Shown here one piece after another: positions 8,655 through 16,613 of a DNA stretch of 64,000 nucleotides. Source of the stretch: an uncultured bacterium (GTDB taxonomy: Bacteria > Hydrogenedentota > Hydrogenedentia > Hydrogenedentales > CAILVY01); contig CALEDJ010000031.1 of assembly GCA_937951485.1 (NCBI GenBank), forward strand, positions 1-64,000, written 5' to 3'. The notes beneath the pieces were generated by a model. The model was given only the letters and a program-made list of their open reading frames with translations. It was not told the DNA's origin and made no database searches. The translations under genes and the position numbers were made by a program. Each line of letters opens with the position of its first letter. Within the stretch, counting starts at the first letter, position 1.

Positions 8655-9586
8655 GTTTTGTTCTCCATGAAATTCACCGTGTCCTCCAATGAACGAATTG
8701 CCTCCGCGCCGCCCATCCGCTGCACGGTCAAGCCGCCGACCGCGTTGGCGAGTTGGCCGGAGCGTTTCAAGTCCCAGTTATTCAAGAAAGCATACAGAAA
8801 TCCGCCGCACGCCGCATCGCCGGCGCCCGTTGTATCCACTACCTTCACCCGGTGTGCGGGGATGTGGTGCTGTTCCTTGCCATTCTTGACGAACAATCCG
8901 TCTGCGCCCATTTTTACGACCACGGTCTCCACCCCGTAACTCCGGTAGAAATCCGCGATGGATTCCGGTTCCTGCCGTCCCGTGTAATGACGCGCCTCTT
9001 CGAGGCTGGAGAATACAATATCCAAGTGGGGCAATGAAGGTTCAATCAATGGAAGCCAGACGCCTTTGCCGTCGTAACAGGTGTCCATCGAGGTTTTTAC
9101 ACCGAGTTGATGTGCTTTTTCAAATATGCGACCCATCGGTGGTCCGTCCAGCATGGGCGTGATTGCCGGCCCCCCCCAATGCAGGATGCGCGCCCCGGAT
9201 ATCACCGTGAAATCCAGGTCGGCTTCACATGTCTGTGCGGTGGTGCCCAAGTGATGCAGAAAAGTCCGCTCGCCGTCGGCGCCAATCAGCACGACGGTGG
9301 CCGAGGAATGGCAGTCATCCACCCGCTTCACCCCATCGGTATTCACCCCCGCCGCATGCAATGCGCCCATAATGAAGTCGCCGAAACCATCGTTGCCCAG
9401 GCGCCCCACAAACGCGGCGCTGCCGCCCAGTCGCCGCATTACCACAGCGGTAACGGCCGCAAGGCCCCCCAGGTGCATTTCGAGTTGCGGCACCAGTGAG
9501 AGTGTTCCGCGAGGCGGCAACTCTTCCACCGGTCGCACCATGACATCCGCACATACCACACCTACCGTGACCACATCCACCGACAT
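8648..9586 (-). CDS. PfkB-family carbohydrate kinase
   Basis: A 312-residue ribokinase-fold enzyme that transfers phosphate from ATP to a sugar or nucleoside hydroxyl. The C-terminal PfkB signature DTTGAGDAACGGFLYA is present with its catalytic Asp (GAGD). The N-terminal substrate-binding Gly-rich segment (EMHLGGLAAVTAVVMRRLGG) and the Gly after it are also visible. The start at ATG 9586 follows a GGAAGGA ribosome-binding site; the frame is open further upstream but that part has no family similarity. The substrate (ribose, fructose or other) cannot be assigned. It heads a compact minus-strand operon with the secreted protein, lptD-like and M20 genes. Confidence 0.88.
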   Translation of the reverse strand: MSVDVVTVGVVCADVMVRPVEELPPRGTLSLVPQLEMHLGGLAAVTAVVMRRLGGSAAFVGRLGNDGFGDFIMGALHAAGVNTDGVKRVDDCHSSATVVLIGADGERTFLHHLGTTAQTCEADLDFTVISGARILHWGGPAITPMLDGPPMGRIFEKAHQLGVKTSMDTCYDGKGVWLPLIEPSLPHLDIVFSSLEEARHYTGRQEPESIADFYRSYGVETVVVKMGADGLFVKNGKEQHHIPAHRVKVVDTTGAGDAACGGFLYAFLNNWDLKRSGQLANAVGGLTVQRMGGAEAIRSLEDTVNFMENKTC

Positions 9587-9773
9587 GAATCCATCCTTCC
9601 AGTCAGCCCATTCGCGTCCGGGAATCAACAGGCGAAGTATAGCAAGTGTGTTTTGTATGCGCAAAGGAGGCTGGCGGGTTTGTCCGCGGGGATGGGTCTT
9701 CTTGATCGGGACTGGCACTTTGCGCCGATCATGCCGTATCATGGCGCGGCCTTGTCCAGCGGAAGGAAATGCA

Positions 9774-10466
9774 ATGCCCCCGAAACACAAAGAATCTTTG
9801 GAAAAACAACGCGCGCGCGCTATGGCCATCTATGACCGCCTCTATCAGCGCTATCCCGACGTTCGATGCACGTTGGACCGCAAGAACGCGTTTCAATTGC
9901 TCATTGCCACCATCCTTGCGGCGCAATGCACCGACGCGCGGGTCAATATCGTCACCAGGACCTTGTTCAAAAAATATCGAAAGCCTCAGGACTATCTGAA
10001 GGTCCCGGCGGAGGAACTGGAGCAGGACATTCGCAGCACCGGATTCTACCGCATGAAGGCGAAAAACATCCGGGGGCTATGCAGGATGCTGGTGGAGGAA
10101 TACGGCGGCAAGGTGCCGAACACGATGGATGCCCTGCTCAGACTACCCGGCGTCGGACGAAAGACCGCCAATGTGGTGCTGGGGGACTGTTTCGGCGTAC
10201 AGGGCGTGGTGGTGGACACGCATTGCGGTCGCCTCGCGCGTCGCATGGGATTCACGGAAAACACCGACCCCAAGAAAGTTGAGCAGGACCTTATGCGCGT
10301 CTGGCCGGAAGACCGCTGGTCCTTGTTCGGGCATCTGATGGTATTCCACGGCCGTGACGTGTGCATTGCGCGCAAGCCCCGATGCGGCGAATGCCCCGTG
10401 GCCGACCTGTGTCCCTACCCAAAGGTCATACACCAAACATCCAGGAGGTCCTTGCCGATGAAATGA
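9774..10466 (+). CDS. nth: Endonuclease III (DNA glycosylase/AP lyase)
   Basis: A 230-residue base-excision-repair enzyme that removes oxidised pyrimidines and cleaves the abasic site. The helix-hairpin-helix motif LPGVGRKTANVVLG carries the catalytic Lys, and VDTHCGRLARR carries the catalytic Asp. The C-terminal [4Fe-4S] cluster ligands are spaced C-x6-C-x2-C-x5-C (CIARKPRC, GEC, PVADLC). The start at ATG 9774 follows GGAAGGAAA. The stop overlaps the start of the next gene by four bases (ATGA). Confidence 0.95.
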   Translation: MPPKHKESLEKQRARAMAIYDRLYQRYPDVRCTLDRKNAFQLLIATILAAQCTDARVNIVTRTLFKKYRKPQDYLKVPAEELEQDIRSTGFYRMKAKNIRGLCRMLVEEYGGKVPNTMDALLRLPGVGRKTANVVLGDCFGVQGVVVDTHCGRLARRMGFTENTDPKKVEQDLMRVWPEDRWSLFGHLMVFHGRDVCIARKPRCGECPVADLCPYPKVIHQTSRRSLPMK

Positions 10467-11275
10467 AGCGGAAATCAACGAAGAAAATAAAGCGAACGAA
10501 TCAGGAATCTGAACGGAAATCGTCCATTGACTCCGGAACTGTTTCGCCATCAATCATTTCGGGATGGAAAAGTTGGCTGACTGTGATCTATGTGGCGTCG
10601 GCGCTTTCGGTGGATACCTTGGCTGTTTGGGGCATCAGACGGCCTTTCGATTGGACCTTTTTCCTGTGGGGTTCACATCGTATCCATGAATGGACATTGC
10701 GCCTGGGCGCGCCCAAGGGCATTGCTGATCTTGTCACTGGCTGGCCGTTCGGCCAACTGGACTATTTCAAACTTGTCTTCTGGTTTGTGATCCCGTTTGC
10801 AATGTGTTTGCGTGGAATGGACTGGGGTGCGTTGGGTGTCAAACGCTGGCGGCGCATTGATCTGGGTTTACTGGGCGGCCTCGCCATGTTGGGGTTGGCT
10901 GCTGTCCTTATTATTCCGTATTTCCCCTCGCTGCGGGCCTATTATCCCGGTCAGCGCGGCTTGTATGCCGTGCCGTGGGCGCAATTCTCCGTTCAATTGT
11001 TCTGGGTGCTGTCCTGGCTCTTGGGTTGGGAATTCATGCACCGCTATTTTCTATTGCGGCGGGTGTCGGCGCGGTGGCCGCGCTGGGGCTGGTGCCTCGT
11101 GCCGCTTTCAGAAACGGCATACCACCTGCAAAAAGCGGGTTTGGAAGCGGGCGCGATGCTGGTGTTTTCAATCATTCTGACCCGATGGACGCTACGTCGG
11201 AACAATGTGCTGCTGCCGTTTCTGGCGCATCTCATAGTGGAAGTGGAACTGATCCTTTTCCTGTTGTTGCGATGA
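10463..11275 (+). CDS. CPBP-like (CAAX protease family) membrane protein
   Basis: A 270-residue protein with a Lys/Arg-rich N-terminus and about six membrane helices. Three spaced motifs recall the CPBP/Abi family of glutamic intramembrane proteases. WEFMHRYFLL stands where EExxxR is usual, AYHLQKAG where FxxxH is usual, and LAHLIVEVE supplies the late His. The first motif has only one Glu, so activity is uncertain. The start overlaps the nth stop (ATGA), and AGGAGG lies at 10442-10447. Confidence 0.65.
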   Translation: MKRKSTKKIKRTNQESERKSSIDSGTVSPSIISGWKSWLTVIYVASALSVDTLAVWGIRRPFDWTFFLWGSHRIHEWTLRLGAPKGIADLVTGWPFGQLDYFKLVFWFVIPFAMCLRGMDWGALGVKRWRRIDLGLLGGLAMLGLAAVLIIPYFPSLRAYYPGQRGLYAVPWAQFSVQLFWVLSWLLGWEFMHRYFLLRRVSARWPRWGWCLVPLSETAYHLQKAGLEAGAMLVFSIILTRWTLRRNNVLLPFLAHLIVEVELILFLLLR

Positions 11276-11388
11276 GGCCGGGGCCGTGACGCCTTTCGAG
11301 ATTCCCTTTCCGTTTTGCGTTTCTTGTGTGGCATGATCTTATGATGCTTGGAATGTTCGTGCGGATGGAATTGTTTTCGGCGTAAGAG

Positions 11389-11487
11389 TGGCTTTGGTCG
11401 GGAAATATCGCTATACTGCCGTCGCCATGCGCGCGCACTTCCACGCGCATGTATTGGCTTTGCTCGGGGAATATCGCTATACTGCCG
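11389..11487 (+). promoter_or_regulatory. Duplicated promoter-like unit upstream of the DUF1858 gene
   Basis: Two 33-bp copies (11389-11421 and 11455-11487), 31 of 33 identical, lie 66 bp apart. Each carries a TATACT -10 box (11412-11417; 11478-11483). Eighteen bases upstream of each is a -35-like hexamer (GTGGCT at 11388-11393; TTGGCT at 11454-11459). The downstream copy ends 30 bases before the start codon at 11518. The core AATATCGCTATACTGCCG is shared exactly. Either tandem promoters or an operator duplicated with its promoter would explain this. Confidence 0.55.
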
Positions 11488-11517
11488 CAGGTTTGGAAAA
11501 AACAGCGAGGTGTTGCC

Positions 11518-11739
11518 ATGTCGGAAGTACAGGAAAAGCGTTTTCGTGCGGACATGCCGGTTGCGGAGGCCATGGCGGTGCATCCGCGCGTGGGCGAAGT
11601 GTTCGCGGCATTTCATCTGGGGGGCTGCGCCCATTGCGGCATCAGTCATTATGAGACCATCGAGCAGGTCTGCATGGCCTATGGCGTGGATGTGGATGTG
11701 CTGCTTGAGGTCTTGGAAGGGCTTTTTGAATCGGCGTAA
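11518..11739 (+). CDS. DUF1858-family putative redox-disulfide protein
   Basis: A 73-residue cytosolic protein with the DUF1858 / ScdA N-terminal-type fold. A helical start (MPVAEAMAVHPRVGEVF) is followed by the motif HLGGCAHCGISHYETIE, whose CxxC pair suggests a redox disulfide or metal site. The family occurs mainly in anaerobes, often near hybrid-cluster and iron-sulfur proteins. Length is normal. It follows the duplicated promoter-like unit, with AGCGAGGTG just upstream of ATG 11518. No partner gene is adjacent. Confidence 0.8.
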   Translation: MSEVQEKRFRADMPVAEAMAVHPRVGEVFAAFHLGGCAHCGISHYETIEQVCMAYGVDVDVLLEVLEGLFESA

Positions 11740-11751
11740 TGCGCGACTTTT

Positions 11752-13104
11752 TTATGGCGCGGGTTCCAGGTCAATCTGCGCATAGGAAAGGGTGTTGTCG
11801 CCGCCAAGCCCAAGCATGTCAATGGTGAATGACGGCATATTGCCGGCGCGCACGCTTGCCAGGCAGTAAGAAGCCATGGGGCGCTTCAGGGAAATGGGGA
11901 TCACTTGCGGCGTGGCGTTCTGAGGCGACAAACGCAGAAGCCGATTGCCAGCATCTCCGTTGCCGCAGTAGGCCACAACATACAACTGCCCGTCCGGCGT
12001 TGGATGGAATCGCGCGTGCCCCGGCCATTCCAGGGCGGAGCCTTCAATCAGCACGCGGCGTTCTATGATCGCGCCATCCTTTACAATCGCCAGATACAGC
12101 GAGTTGATGACGGACTTGCCGGGAAAGAACCTGTCCCGCAACAATTCGTTCTGCACCTCGCGTTCGAGATACATGATCCATGCCGCGCCATCCGGCGCAA
12201 TCCACAGGTCCTGGTTGCTGATGTGCCCTCCGGTGGCATCCACATTCGCAATTTCAATCGGCGCGGCGAAGGGCTTTTCCGCGATATTGGGCGTCCATGT
12301 GAAGTACAGGATACGGAACACATAGTCCCATTCGCGTTGGGTCAGTTCGAATTTGTATTCACGCCATTCCTTGATCGGCTCTACGATGTCTCCGATAGCC
12401 AGAACGTATGCCGCGCGATTGACCAGAGCGACTTGCGGATAACAGGACCTGATGGGAAATTCGATGGATCTTGTTGCGAGAGTGGCCCCGGAAGTGTTGA
12501 GCAGGCAGGCATGCTGCACCCCTGTATTGGCGTCTATGTTCAACATGAGTAACTCCCCGCGCGCGGGGTCCGCCGCATAGCCCCGGTAGGAATGATCGGT
12601 GAAATGTATTTTACCCGCCCATTGGGGATGCAACGTCGCGCGTTCCATCGCGCCCGGCAACATCCGGAAATGGATCAGGTGCGGTTCACAGGGGCCGTAG
12701 CGGGTTCCCGGTGGTTCCAGGGAATCGTTCACATAGAGGAACAGGTCCTGTTCGGAGGTTATTGCTACGGGACAGGGTTCGCGCTGGCGATAGGCGTCCG
12801 CCTCCGCGATCACGCGCCATGCGCCCTGCTCCCGCCGCAGCAGCCGCCAGCGGGTGTTGCAGAGCGGCGGCACATCCACGCCGGTTTCCATCGCACTCAC
12901 AACAACCCGATCTCCCATGCGCGCGATTTGCGTGCAGCCGTAGGACCATAGCGGCCCGGACCCGTTGTCTGGATTCTTGAAGGTATAGACCTCTTCTTCT
13001 GTGCGCACGACCGGAGTCCGCAAGCCAACCATATCCGCTGTGGCGGATGTGGCAGCCAGTGTGGACAGAACGGCAATGGCGAGAATCTTCGGCGTGTTTT
13101 TCAT
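11752..13104 (-). CDS. Secreted beta-propeller-like protein of unknown function
   Basis: A 450-residue protein with a clear signal peptide (KILAIAVLSTLAATSATA). The mature part is beta-rich with Trp/Asp-containing strands and fits a sialidase-like or BNR-type propeller, though canonical Asp boxes are not seen. Six or more cysteines could form periplasmic disulfides. The start at ATG 13104 was chosen because the signal peptide begins there; upstream in-frame sequence is unlike a protein start. The gene for a 41-residue protein (13249-13374) precedes it on the same strand. Confidence 0.65.
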   Translation of the reverse strand: MKNTPKILAIAVLSTLAATSATADMVGLRTPVVRTEEEVYTFKNPDNGSGPLWSYGCTQIARMGDRVVVSAMETGVDVPPLCNTRWRLLRREQGAWRVIAEADAYRQREPCPVAITSEQDLFLYVNDSLEPPGTRYGPCEPHLIHFRMLPGAMERATLHPQWAGKIHFTDHSYRGYAADPARGELLMLNIDANTGVQHACLLNTSGATLATRSIEFPIRSCYPQVALVNRAAYVLAIGDIVEPIKEWREYKFELTQREWDYVFRILYFTWTPNIAEKPFAAPIEIANVDATGGHISNQDLWIAPDGAAWIMYLEREVQNELLRDRFFPGKSVINSLYLAIVKDGAIIERRVLIEGSALEWPGHARFHPTPDGQLYVVAYCGNGDAGNRLLRLSPQNATPQVIPISLKRPMASYCLASVRAGNMPSFTIDMLGLGGDNTLSYAQIDLEPAP

Positions 13105-13248
13105 GTCCTTGGGTTTCCTTGGCTGTTTTCTGCTTGATCCGCAGTATAGCAGCACCCCACTCGAAACAGAAAAGGCCGCCGCGCCGGGGAGGGTCGAAGG
13201 AGGGTCTGTGAACAGCGCGGCGGCGCAGAACAACGGCGCAGGGGGTGA

Positions 13249-13374
13249 CTACGCCTGTTGGTGGGGACTGGCCAACTTCAGAAACATGATCAGGAGAGAA
13301 ACGGCCGCTTTGGGGCGTGCGAGAAGATAATCCACCACATTTTGAACCATATCGTATACGCCCAATCGAGCCAT
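13249..13374 (-). CDS. Small 41-residue protein with hydrophobic helix
   Basis: A 41-codon frame from ATG 13374 to TAG 13249. A strong ribosome-binding site, AGGAGG, ends eight bases upstream of the ATG. The protein is an amphipathic N-terminal half (MARLGVYDMVQNVVDYLLAR) and a C-terminal hydrophobic helix (AAVSLLIMFLKLA). It could be a small membrane-associated protein. It is divergent from nothing and lies 144 bases upstream of the secreted propeller gene. The strong Shine-Dalgarno sequence is the main evidence. No family is recognised. Confidence 0.5.
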   Translation of the reverse strand: MARLGVYDMVQNVVDYLLARPKAAVSLLIMFLKLASPHQQA

Positions 13375-13688
13375 TTTGCGGCCTCCTCTTCTGTCAGAAA
13401 CTACAAGCGAATCAGAAACCTGTTACGTTCTACTGTGGCCGGCGGCTGGACTGTTCCGTGCCGTTTCCGTAGATTCAGACGCAAATAGGGGGATTTTATT
13501 CACTGCGATGAAGAGGCCGGGCGAGAGACAGGAACGGAAGGGACAAGAGGGACGGCTGGGAAAAAGGGGATTGAAATACAGTGCGGGTGTTTCACCTGCG
13601 CCCACAGGCTGAAGCCTGTACTCCAGAACCTTATCCCGACAGGCTGAAGCCTGTACTCCAGAACTTTGTGCAGGCGTTGTGCCGTGAA
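13375..13688. other. 314-bp gap between the 41-residue gene and the DnaJ-like gene
   Basis: It holds the ribosome-binding site of the small gene at its left edge and a pair of palindromic repeats at 13604-13664. The remainder shows no gene I can support. Confidence 0.6.
13604..13664. repeat. Pair of 26-bp REP-like palindromic repeats
   Basis: Two identical 26-bp copies (13604-13629 and 13639-13664) start 35 bp apart. Each begins with the palindrome ACAGGCTGAAGCCTGT (seven-base arms around GA) followed by ACTCCAGAAC. A related copy with GGCTGAAGCCTGCATTCC lies at the end of ribF (43031-43054). This is the pattern of a repetitive extragenic palindrome family. Being between the 3' end of dnaJ-like (minus strand) and the small gene, it could also act as a transcript end. 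Confidence 0.8.
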
Positions 13689-14006
13689 TTATCGAATGCC
13701 ACGCGACTTTTTGATGAGGTTGTAGGCTTCGTTCAGGGCGCGCATCGCATCTTCATCGCCGCCACGGTCGGGATGATGCACCTTGGCTTTGCGGCGATAC
13801 GCCCGTTCGATTTCCTCCCAGGGCGCGGAGGGCGACAGTCCCAAGAGACGGTAACTGAGTTCGAGATCGGATTCGGTTGGGCGCCGGTCTTCGACATGTT
13901 CGCCGCGCAATTCGCGCAACCCGCGAATGACCACCGGCCAGAGGCCGGTCCAACTCAGGATCACGATGATGAGGATGATGATGATGAATTCCTGCATCCC
14001 AGGCAT
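13689..14006 (-). CDS. Membrane-anchored J-domain protein
   Basis: A 105-residue protein. Residues about 5-28 are a hydrophobic anchor (EFIIIILIIVILSW). Residues about 48-105 are a J domain with the HPD motif at 78-80 (KVHHPDRGG), preceded by the helix-II basic patch (AYRRKAK). J domains stimulate the ATPase of Hsp70 (DnaK), so this would recruit DnaK to the inner membrane. No Gly/Phe or zinc-finger region is present, so it is not DnaJ itself. It ends a run rhomboid-DnaJ on the minus strand, 21 bases after the rhomboid gene. Confidence 0.85.
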   Translation of the reverse strand: MPGMQEFIIIILIIVILSWTGLWPVVIRGLRELRGEHVEDRRPTESDLELSYRLLGLSPSAPWEEIERAYRRKAKVHHPDRGGDEDAMRALNEAYNLIKKSRGIR

Positions 14007-14027
14007 GAAATGAACGCCTCTCAGGAT

Positions 14028-14810
14028 TTAATGCCGGTTCCTGTCCTTGAATTTGAAAATATTATCCACCGCTTCACCGATTTTATCCATTTTGGGTTCA
14101 TGTTCGGATGGGGACTGTGCGGCGCGGCGTTGTCGGCGCCAGGCATTGATCATCGGGATAATCTTCATGCAGACATACCCCGCCGCCATGCCGCCGAAAT
14201 GGGTCGCCACGGATACGCTGCTGTCCCCCAGTCCGGAAATGATGTTCATCACCACCACGATCACGACCAGCCAAATGGCGGTGATGGGCACCGGCAAGGG
14301 AAAAAGATAGAACTGGCGATGCGGATCAATCATCGCAAAAGCCACCAGCACGCCCATGACGGCTCCGCTGGCCCCCATGACGGAGGGAGCAACGGCGCGT
14401 CCGCCCGGAAGCAGATATGAAGGGATGGTCGCGAGCACGGCGAGGGCGCCGCAGACCAGATAGAAGCGGTAGAACTGCCGTGTGCCGAGGGTGCGCTCGA
14501 CTTCCGGCCCGAAAAAGAAGAGCCAGAGCATGTTCATGAACAGGTGCAGCAACCCATTGTGCAGGAATTGATAGGTAACTGGCTTGTAAAGGTGGCCGCG
14601 GAGAAACAGGTCCGGCTGAAAAGACAACAGTTCTTCCATGCTGCCGCGCAGAAACCATCCGGAAAACATGGCAAGAAACGCCTGTGTCGGCGCCGCGAGC
14701 AATTGTATCGCAAACACGGCCACATTGACCAGGATAAGGCGTTGAACCGCCCAGGTGATCCGGGGCATGGCGAACCTGCGATGTTCCTGATAATACTGAT
14801 ATTGAGACAT
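14028..14810 (-). CDS. Rhomboid-family intramembrane serine protease
   Basis: A 260-residue membrane protein with about six helices. The catalytic Ser is in GASGAVMG (S148) and the catalytic His in ATHFGGMAAGY (H204). HNGLLHLFMNMLWLFFFG is the conserved helix-2 HxxxHxxxN segment. These enzymes cleave transmembrane helices within the bilayer. A roughly 40-residue charged C-terminal tail faces the cytoplasm. Its neighbours (signal peptidase I upstream, J-domain protein downstream) suggest a membrane-protein processing cluster. Confidence 0.93.
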   Translation of the reverse strand: MSQYQYYQEHRRFAMPRITWAVQRLILVNVAVFAIQLLAAPTQAFLAMFSGWFLRGSMEELLSFQPDLFLRGHLYKPVTYQFLHNGLLHLFMNMLWLFFFGPEVERTLGTRQFYRFYLVCGALAVLATIPSYLLPGGRAVAPSVMGASGAVMGVLVAFAMIDPHRQFYLFPLPVPITAIWLVVIVVVMNIISGLGDSSVSVATHFGGMAAGYVCMKIIPMINAWRRQRRAAQSPSEHEPKMDKIGEAVDNIFKFKDRNRH

Positions 14811-14914
14811 GCGTTACCCTTTGGGCGGGCGCCAAACCGCGCACACAGGACATTATGGTACCTGAATGGATGAACACCATCCAAGCAATGCGCCGGAAAT
14901 GGGAACGGTGCGCT

Positions 14915-15526
14915 TCACTCCTCTGCAAGATAACGCAGGGGATAGGAACGAATCAGCCCCATGCGCTCATATGGATAATAACGGAAGCAGACGCGTCCGA
15001 TGATGTCCGTCACCGATTCAGTATTCAATTGAACGTGACTGTCATCGCTGGCGTTCCGGTTGTCTCCCAATACAAATACGCGGTCTTTTTCGATGACAAT
15101 CGGCGGATCGATCACGTAGCGCATGGGTTCTGCGATATACGGCTCGGAGGCGTATTGGTCGTTGATGAAAAGGGCCCCGGACTTGACGCTGATGACATCG
15201 CCTGCCACGCCTGCGATGCGTTTTACCACGTATTCGTTGTTTACACGGTCGAGATAGACAATGATGTCGCCGCGTTTATAGACGCGTTCACGCAAAGTAA
15301 CGATGTAATCCCCTCGCATCAATGCGGGTTCCATGGACGCGGACGGCACCAGGAAAAAGCGCGCGCCGCGAAACACAAAAAAGTACACCCCTGCCAGCGA
15401 GAGCATGAGAAGCGCTATTGTGCCGCCCTGACGGCCCAGAATCACCGCGCCCATGCGTCTCACAAGACGTGGCTGTGCGGCTGTGCCATCTTGCATCTGT
15501 GATGGAGAAATATGGGAACCCCTCAT
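14915..15526 (-). CDS. lepB: Signal peptidase I
   Basis: A 203-residue inner-membrane serine protease that removes signal peptides from exported proteins. One N-terminal membrane helix (TIALLMLSLAGVYFFVF) is followed by the catalytic Ser in VPSASMEPAL. The general-base Lys is in VVKRIAGVAGD, and the conserved GDNRNASDDS box comes near the end. The start at ATG 15526 has AAGGAAA about six bases upstream. An in-frame GTG at 15562 and an ATG at 15496 are alternatives. It lies between the TPR and rhomboid genes on the minus strand. Confidence 0.93.
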   Translation of the reverse strand: MRGSHISPSQMQDGTAAQPRLVRRMGAVILGRQGGTIALLMLSLAGVYFFVFRGARFFLVPSASMEPALMRGDYIVTLRERVYKRGDIIVYLDRVNNEYVVKRIAGVAGDVISVKSGALFINDQYASEPYIAEPMRYVIDPPIVIEKDRVFVLGDNRNASDDSHVQLNTESVTDIIGRVCFRYYPYERMGLIRSYPLRYLAEE

Positions 15527-15563
15527 GGAGATTTTCCTTGGAGGACTGGTACGTCGCGACACG

Positions 15564-16550
15564 TCACCGGTTGGCCTGCTCCGGTTGGCTGCGGGTTCTG
15601 GCCCGTTGCAGCAGCGTCTGTGCCGTCTCGCTGTCGGGGCGCATACGAAGCGCCTCCTCGAGGCATGCCTCGGCTTTTGCGTATTTCTTGCCGTAGAGCC
15701 ATACCCGGCCTTCGTTCAGCCAGGTGTAGAACTGTTCCACGTCGTTGCGGGCCATTGCTCGGGCTTTTTGCCAGGCGTCGGCGGCGCGGGACCAACAAAC
15801 ATTCACGCCGAAACGCTCGCCCGCATAGAAATTGACCGCATAATCCACCAACAGATCGTAATCGTTCTGGGCGTATCTCGTTGCCGCCTTGGACATGCGC
15901 ATGGCCCGCCGGAATATCGCTTTCTTGCTGATGTTGCGTCGCGCCTGAATCTGCGGCCAGTGGATCAGGTAGATCTGCGCCATGTTGAATAGGAAGTCGG
16001 GATTCTTTTTCTCCAGGCGCAGCGCCTCTTCCATATGATTCAAGCCCAAGTCATACTGGCCGTTGTGGAAATAATGCAGCCCCAGATTGTTGTGCGCCGG
16101 CCCAAGTTTCGGATCAAAAGACAGCGCCAGATTCCAGTGGCGCAGCGCGCCTGGCTTCTCCCCGAACTCGTCATACAACAATTCTCCGTAGTAATTGTGC
16201 AAGCGCGCATTGCCGCCAAACAGGGCCAAACCGATTTCATAGCCCTTTCGCACCAGGACCATGCGCTCCCGCGCTGCGGTCGCCAATGCGCGCGCCTTTT
16301 CAGCATCGCCCTGTTTATGCGCCTCCTCTGCCGCTTCCCGCTCCCCGCGCGCCCGTGTTTTTTGCTCGTTGTGATAATCCCGGATGGTTTTCACAAACGC
16401 TTCTTCATCCGTCAGCAGCGGCGCAAGAAATGCCAGTTCCGGGGGTAGTTCCGCCCCCGCCGCCGGAAATGCATGCCCAAAGAATGCAATCCCCCCCGCG
16501 AGCAATGCGAAGGTTGCAGCGCACCTGAAGCGTTTTCGCAAAAGAAACAT
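15564..16550 (-). CDS. Secreted TPR-repeat protein
   Basis: A 328-residue protein with a signal peptide (residues 1-33, ending AAGA). It contains several tetratricopeptide-type helical repeats (for example PAHNNLGLHYFHNGQYDLGL and KKYAKAEACLEEALRMRPDS). These are protein-interaction modules, here probably in the periplasm. A charged coiled stretch (about 65-95) precedes them. The start has AGGAAGGA eight bases upstream. No specific partner can be named. It sits between glgC and lepB in a closely spaced minus-strand run. Confidence 0.8.
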   Translation of the reverse strand: MFLLRKRFRCAATFALLAGGIAFFGHAFPAAGAELPPELAFLAPLLTDEEAFVKTIRDYHNEQKTRARGEREAAEEAHKQGDAEKARALATAARERMVLVRKGYEIGLALFGGNARLHNYYGELLYDEFGEKPGALRHWNLALSFDPKLGPAHNNLGLHYFHNGQYDLGLNHMEEALRLEKKNPDFLFNMAQIYLIHWPQIQARRNISKKAIFRRAMRMSKAATRYAQNDYDLLVDYAVNFYAGERFGVNVCWSRAADAWQKARAMARNDVEQFYTWLNEGRVWLYGKKYAKAEACLEEALRMRPDSETAQTLLQRARTRSQPEQANR

Positions 16551-16613
16551 GGACGGCGTCCTTCCTGGTTCATGGTTAATGTCGCGTCACACAATGAGGA
16601 ATAAACAGGGGCA

